Assembly (NCBI GenBank): GCA_963803165.1
Contig: CAWDLK010000002.1
Span: 62,001-126,000 of the forward strand
From: Changshengia sp963803165
GTDB lineage: Bacteria; Chloroflexota; Dormibacteria; Aeolococcales; Aeolococcaceae
DNA length: 64,000 bases
Direction: 5' to 3'
This document shows, piece by piece, positions 60,520 to 64,000 of the stretch (its first letter is position 1; the number at the start of each line of letters is the position of its first letter). The notes beneath the pieces are model-generated. The model did no database searches and was not told the DNA's origin. It saw only the letters and a program-made list of their open reading frames with translations. Both the position numbers and the translations under genes were made by a program.

Positions 60520-61479
60520 ATGCCGGAGCCGGTCACTCTCGAGCACTCTCTCGGCCCCGCCCGGGGTCCGGAGCCGCCTCCCACCGCCTGCACCATCGGG
60601 GTCTTCGACGGGGTCCACCGCGGCCACCGGCGCCTGCTGGCGGCCACCGTGGCGGCCGCGCGTGAGATCGGAGGCATCGCGGTCGCGGTGACCTTCGAGC
60701 CCCACCCCCGCGCCGTGCTCGACCCCGCCAACGTCCCCCCCGAGCTCACCACCCTCGACGAGAAGCGCGAGCGCCTGATCGCCGCCGGGATCGACCGCGT
60801 GGTGGTCGTCAACTTCACCCACGAGGTGAGCCAGTGGAGCGCCGAGCTGTTCTGCGAGCGGCTGCTCGACCGCTTCGACCTCCGCCGCCTGGTGGTCGGT
60901 CCCGGATTCGCCCTGGGGCGCGACCGGCAGGGCGACGCCGGATTCCTCCGCGCCCTCGGCGCCGAGCGCGGCTTCACCGTGGAGACCGTGGAGGCGGAGA
61001 GCGAGGACGGGGAGCCCATCTCCTCGACCCGGATCCGCTCCGCGCTGGTCTCCGGGGATGTGGAGCTCGCCGCCCGCCTGCTCGGCCACCCCTACTTCCT
61101 CGACGGCACCGTGGAGCGGGGCAACCGGGTGGGCTGGAGGCTGGGATTCCCCACCGCCAACCTCGGCGTCGAGCCGGGCAAGTGCCTGCCCGAGCTGGGC
61201 ATCTACAGCACCTGGCTGCGCACTCGGGGCAGGTGGCTGCCCGCCGCCTCCAGCATCGGCTACCGGCCCACCTTCGGCGGGGACCGGCTCACCCTCGAGG
61301 CCCACGTGCTCGACTTCGACGGCGACCTCTACGGGGAGCGGGTGCGCCTGGCCTTCGTCCGGCGGCTTCGGGAGGAGCGCTGGTACCCGGACGAGGCGGG
61401 GCTGATCGCCCAGATGGGCCGCGACGTCGCCGACACGCGGGCGCTGCTGGAGAAGGCGGAGCCGCCCGCGGAGCTCTGA
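60520..61479 (+). CDS. ribF: Bifunctional riboflavin kinase/FAD synthetase
   Basis: RibF makes FMN then FAD. The 319-aa protein has the adenylyltransferase half (IGVFDGVHRGHRRLL, VTFEPHPRAVL, EPISSTRIRSAL) and the kinase half (GTVERGNRVGWRLGFPTANL, YGERVRLAFVRRLREE). AGAGGGGA precedes the ATG. It closes the rimP operon. Confidence 0.95.
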   Translation: MPEPVTLEHSLGPARGPEPPPTACTIGVFDGVHRGHRRLLAATVAAAREIGGIAVAVTFEPHPRAVLDPANVPPELTTLDEKRERLIAAGIDRVVVVNFTHEVSQWSAELFCERLLDRFDLRRLVVGPGFALGRDRQGDAGFLRALGAERGFTVETVEAESEDGEPISSTRIRSALVSGDVELAARLLGHPYFLDGTVERGNRVGWRLGFPTANLGVEPGKCLPELGIYSTWLRTRGRWLPAASSIGYRPTFGGDRLTLEAHVLDFDGDLYGERVRLAFVRRLREERWYPDEAGLIAQMGRDVADTRALLEKAEPPAEL

Positions 61480-61505
61480 GCTCGTCGCGGGGGCCCGCCG
61501 CCCGT

Positions 61506-61521
61506 GTATCACCCGTGATAC
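61506..61521 (+). promoter_or_regulatory. Palindromic operator of the toxin-antitoxin pair
   Basis: GTATCAC-CC-GTGATAC is a perfect 7-bp inverted repeat ending 9 bp before the antitoxin ATG. It overlaps the expected -10 region, so Phd/VapC binding would block transcription, as in other autoregulated pairs. Confidence 0.65.
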
Positions 61522-61530
61522 GCTCAGCAC

Positions 61531-61767
61531 ATGGCGAGTGTCAGCATCCGCGAGCTCCGTAACCAGGGGGGCGAGGTGGTGGACCGGGTCGCCCGCGGCG
61601 AGCGGTTGACGGTCACTCGCGCCGGCAAGCCGGTCGCCCAGCTCGGGCCCATCGCCCGGCCGCCGCTTGCGGCCGCGGCGCTGCTCGAGCGCTGGCACCG
61701 TCTGCCCGCGCTGGATCCGGTCTCGCTGCGCAACGATATCGACGAATTCGTGGATCCCAGCCTGTGA
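61531..61767 (+). CDS. Phd/YefM family antitoxin
   Basis: A 78-aa protein with the Phd start VSIRELRNQGGEVVDRVARGERLTVTRAGKPVAQLGP (split), followed by a C-terminal acidic tail (DPVSLRNDIDEFVDPS) that would wrap the toxin. It represses its own promoter through the upstream palindrome. The toxin GTG overlaps its stop. Confidence 0.88.
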   Translation: MASVSIRELRNQGGEVVDRVARGERLTVTRAGKPVAQLGPIARPPLAAAALLERWHRLPALDPVSLRNDIDEFVDPSL

Positions 61768-62201
61768 CGGTGGAGGTCGGGATTCCGACGCGCGGCGTCC
61801 TCGACACCTCGACCCTGATCGCGCTGGGACAGATCAAAGATCCAGCTGCTCTCCCCGACGAGCCCCTGATCTCCGCGGTCACCCTCGCCGAGCTGTCGGT
61901 TGGCCCCCTTCTGGCCCGCGACGAGCGCGAGCGCGCGGCCCGCCAGGCTCACCTCCAGCAGGCCGAGGCGGACTTCGACCCGCTCCCCTTCGACCGCGCG
62001 GCCGCCCACAGCTTCGGCCAGATCGCCGCCTCGCTCCGCCGGTCCGGCCGGACCGCCGCGGCGCGGGCCTACGACGCCCTGATCGCCGCCACCGCGATGG
62101 CCAACGGGTTACCCGTCTACACGTGCAACCCGGACGACTTCAACGGCATGGACGGGCTCACCGTCGTGCCGGTTCCGATCCCCGCCGCACCCGGTCGATA
62201 G
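61764..62201 (+). CDS. vapC: VapC-type PIN domain toxin
   Basis: A 145-aa PIN ribonuclease. Acidic residues are in place: GVLDTSTLIAL (Asp), SAVTLAELSVG (Glu), RAYDALIAATAMANGLPV (Asp) and TCNPDDFNG (Asp). Such toxins cut tRNA or rRNA when the antitoxin is degraded. GTG 61764 overlaps the antitoxin stop, so the pair is co-translated. It ends 7 bp before a convergent gene. Confidence 0.88.
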   Translation: MTVEVGIPTRGVLDTSTLIALGQIKDPAALPDEPLISAVTLAELSVGPLLARDERERAARQAHLQQAEADFDPLPFDRAAAHSFGQIAASLRRSGRTAAARAYDALIAATAMANGLPVYTCNPDDFNGMDGLTVVPVPIPAAPGR

Positions 62202-62208
62202 TCCACGG

Positions 62209-62544
62209 CTACGGCCGGCGGCCCGGCCCTCTGCGATGAGACCTGAGCCCCAGCACCGCGATGGCGAGCGCCAGCGCGGGGCAGCCCACCACGACGATGT
62301 CCCACAGCGATGGAGAGTTCAGGGTCACCAGCACGGCGAGCAGCAGCAGCGCGATGCTGAGGCCGCAGAGATACTCCGCCCAAGCCCGACGCGCCGGGGT
62401 GCGGATCGAGGTGGCGATGGCGAGCCCGAGGAGGACGACCCCCAGGAGCACGCCGACCGTGGGCCAGAGCAGGAGGGGCGCGACGACGAGCAGCCCGGCC
62501 AGCACCCATCTCCAGGCGGAGCGAGGGGAGGCGGCGACGGTCAC
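62209..62544 (-). CDS. Small four-helix membrane protein
   Basis: An 111-aa protein from GTG 62544 with four hydrophobic segments and a basic tail. It resembles the upstream neighbour in layout: AWAEYLCGLSIALLLLA here matches AWVAYLTGVALVWVPLA there at AW..YL.G and LA. They are probably tandem paralogues. Function unknown. Confidence 0.5.
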   Translation of the reverse strand: MTVAASPRSAWRWVLAGLLVVAPLLLWPTVGVLLGVVLLGLAIATSIRTPARRAWAEYLCGLSIALLLLAVLVTLNSPSLWDIVVVGCPALALAIAVLGLRSHRRGPGRRP

Positions 62545-62558
62545 CTCACCAGGATGAC

Positions 62559-62933
62559 TCAGCGCGCCCGCCGGCTCGCCGCCATCGCCCGCCACCACCC
62601 GAGATGCTCTCGCGCGATCCCCAGTCCCACGACCAGGAGGCCGAGCCCGGCGGCGCAGAGGATGACGAGCTCGTAGACCGCCAGCGGACCGCGGGCCGCC
62701 GTCGGGAAGGCGCTCCGGAGGGAGATCGCGAGCGGGACCCACACCAGGGCGACGCCCGTCAGGTAGGCGACCCAGGCGCCGTGGGTGCGCTCGTAGCGCG
62801 AGGCCATGACCGCCATCACCAGCAGGAGGATGGTGGCGAGGGGGGAGAGGACAGCGCCGGCCACCCCGAAGCACAGCCACGGCATCCACGGCGTGGCCGG
62901 CCGCTGGCGCAGCGCGGCACCCATGCCGCCCAT
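62559..62933 (-). CDS. Small four-helix membrane protein
   Basis: A 124-aa protein from ATG 62933, whose A is shared with the stop of the upstream GH94 gene (TAATG on the minus strand), so the two are coupled. Four hydrophobic segments and a short basic tail. It resembles the next protein. ATG 62924 is a second candidate start. Function unknown. Confidence 0.55.
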   Translation of the reverse strand: MGGMGAALRQRPATPWMPWLCFGVAGAVLSPLATILLLVMAVMASRYERTHGAWVAYLTGVALVWVPLAISLRSAFPTAARGPLAVYELVILCAAGLGLLVVGLGIAREHLGWWRAMAASRRAR

Positions 62934-64000
62934 TATGCGCCGAGCAGAACCTCGACGACGACGCGGTCGGTGCCGGGGGAGGGGACGGGCACCACGTCGC
63001 CGTCGACCGGCCGCCCGTCGACGCGGAGCGCGACGGAGTTGCCGGGACCCTGACGGCGCACCGTGATCTCGTACCAGACCTCGCGGAAGCGCCGCCGCGC
63101 CGCGTAGCCCGGCCAGGACGCCGGGAGCACCGGGGCGACCCTCAGCCCGCGGTAGGTGGGCCGGATGCCGAGGATCCACTGGGTGCCGGCCACGTAGACC
63201 CACGACGCGGCCCCCGTGAGCCACGCGTTCCTGCCCAGGCCGTGCTGCGGGTGGGCCGGGCCGCAGATGTTCTGGCAGTACACGTAGGGCTCGACCGCCG
63301 CCAGCTCGACGTCCGCGCGGGCGAGGGGGAGGAGCTGCCGGTAGTACTCGTGGGCCCGGTCGCCGTCGCCGAGCATCGCGGCCGCGACGATCGACCAGGC
63401 GGCGGCGTGGCAGAAGATCCCGCCGTTCTCCTTGGCCCCGGGCGGGTAGGTGGCGGTGCCGTTGACCCGCGGGTCGGCACCGTCGTACGGGGGCCAGAGC
63501 AGGCTGAGACCGTGGGGGGTGTCGAGCAGCTCGTGGGCGGATCGCATGGCCATCTCGGCCCGCTCACGGGTGGCCACCTCGCCGATCACGCTCCAGCTCT
63601 GCGGGATGAGGTTGATCCGGTGGCGCTCCTCGCCGGCCACCCCGATCGGCCGGCCCTCGTCGTCGAAGGCCCGCGCGTACCAGCCGCCGTCCCAGGCGCA
63701 GGCCTCGACCGCCGCGGCCATCCGGGCGTGCAGGGCGCGGAAGCTGGCGGCCTCCTCGGGTCGGTGGAGGTGGTCGCAGAGCTCGGCCAGGTCGAAGGTC
63801 GCCCGGCAGAAGAGCATGGCGCACCAGACGCTCTCCGCCTGTCCCGAGCCGTGGTCGACGTTGAGGGTGTCGTCCCAGTCCGCGTAGCCGGGGCGCGGCA
63901 GCCCGTGGGGACCGCGGTGGGAGAGGGTGAAGTCGATCGCCGCCATCATGTGGCCCCACACCGTCTCGTCGGGATCGTCCGCGGGGCCCTCCCCGGCGCC
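62933..64000 (-). CDS. GH94-type glycoside phosphorylase / cyclic glucan-type enzyme, C-terminal part
   Basis: The frame is open to the window edge, giving 355 residues of the C-terminal end. It has the alpha/alpha-barrel catalytic region of GH94 with DWDDTLN, QAESVWCAMLFC, PYDGADPRVNGTATYPPGAKENGGIFCHAAAW (split), NICGPAHPQHGLGRNAWLTGAASW and the final beta-sandwich (FREVWYEITVRR). Such enzymes phosphorolyse beta-glucosides or act in cyclic beta-glucan synthesis; substrate is not decidable here. Confidence 0.85.
   Translation of the reverse strand, partial: GAGEGPADDPDETVWGHMMAAIDFTLSHRGPHGLPRPGYADWDDTLNVDHGSGQAESVWCAMLFCRATFDLAELCDHLHRPEEAASFRALHARMAAAVEACAWDGGWYARAFDDEGRPIGVAGEERHRINLIPQSWSVIGEVATRERAEMAMRSAHELLDTPHGLSLLWPPYDGADPRVNGTATYPPGAKENGGIFCHAAAWSIVAAAMLGDGDRAHEYYRQLLPLARADVELAAVEPYVYCQNICGPAHPQHGLGRNAWLTGAASWVYVAGTQWILGIRPTYRGLRVAPVLPASWPGYAARRRFREVWYEITVRRQGPGNSVALRVDGRPVDGDVVPVPSPGTDRVVVEVLLGA

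Overview
The window is a GC-rich chromosomal segment with almost no non-coding space. It carries housekeeping genes in long operons whose members are coupled by 1-8 nt start/stop overlaps (ATGA, GTGA, TGATG). The gene order and content (ruvX-mltG-aroE-prepilin peptidase, aroC-aroKB-aroQ-efp-nusB, rsmI-metG-tatD-rsmA, infC-rpmI-rplT-pheST, rimP-nusA-ylxR-infB-rbfA-nrnA-truB-ribF), frequent GTG starts and nearly leaderless promoters suggest a high-GC Terrabacteria lineage. Actinobacteriota, Chloroflexota or Dormibacterota-like are possible; this is an inference and I cannot name a species. There is no IS element, phage, CRISPR array or rRNA operon. The only mobile-type item is a small Phd/VapC toxin-antitoxin pair.

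Layout: 1-6126 holds the end of an actin-like ATPase gene, a frameshifted membrane protein with a baseplate-J-like domain, ruvX, mltG, aroE, a prepilin peptidase and a PH-domain membrane protein. A minus-strand polytopic membrane protein follows (6146-7576). 7812-31457 is a plus-strand run: shikimate pathway (aroC, fused aroKB, aroQ), efp, an Asp23 protein, nusB, xseAB, tlyA, nadK, recN, scpAB, an RluB-type synthase, a frameshifted cmk, plsC, an exonuclease-DinG helicase fusion, a split glutamine-dependent NAD synthetase, rsmI, metG, tatD, rsmA and an MFS exporter. 31597-35342 has two small zinc-ribbon genes, tRNA-Val(GAC), thrS without a TGS domain and a second TlyA-like methyltransferase. 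35391-40285 is the infC-rpmI-rplT-pheS-pheT operon behind a leader with an intrinsic terminator; infC starts at ATC.

40379-47272 is the phosphate regulon: phoU converging on phoR-pstB-pstS-pstC-pstA (minus strand), with phoB divergent from phoR across an intergenic region holding a 12-bp direct repeat 44 bp apart. pstS has an apparent frameshift. 47269-51588 carries a 3-methyladenine glycosylase, a gap with tandem repeats and a predicted structured non-coding RNA on the minus strand (about 48363 to 48040), then yebC-ruvC-ruvA-ruvB. 51585-61479 holds a 37-codon ORF coupled at both ends, fused secDF, and the transcription/translation operon rimP to ribF. The right end has the toxin-antitoxin pair and a minus-strand cluster of a GH94-type enzyme (cut by the edge) and two related small membrane proteins.

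Three genes (the 431-2363 gene, cmk, pstS) need one frame change each to be whole. In cmk it lies at a 7-G run. Local assembly errors are the simplest explanation, but slippage is not excluded. The most novel-looking items are the unannotated structured RNA, the infC attenuator leader, the mutually exclusive stem elements after the MFS gene, two CTG starts locked into CTGA overlaps, and the coupled 37-codon ORF.
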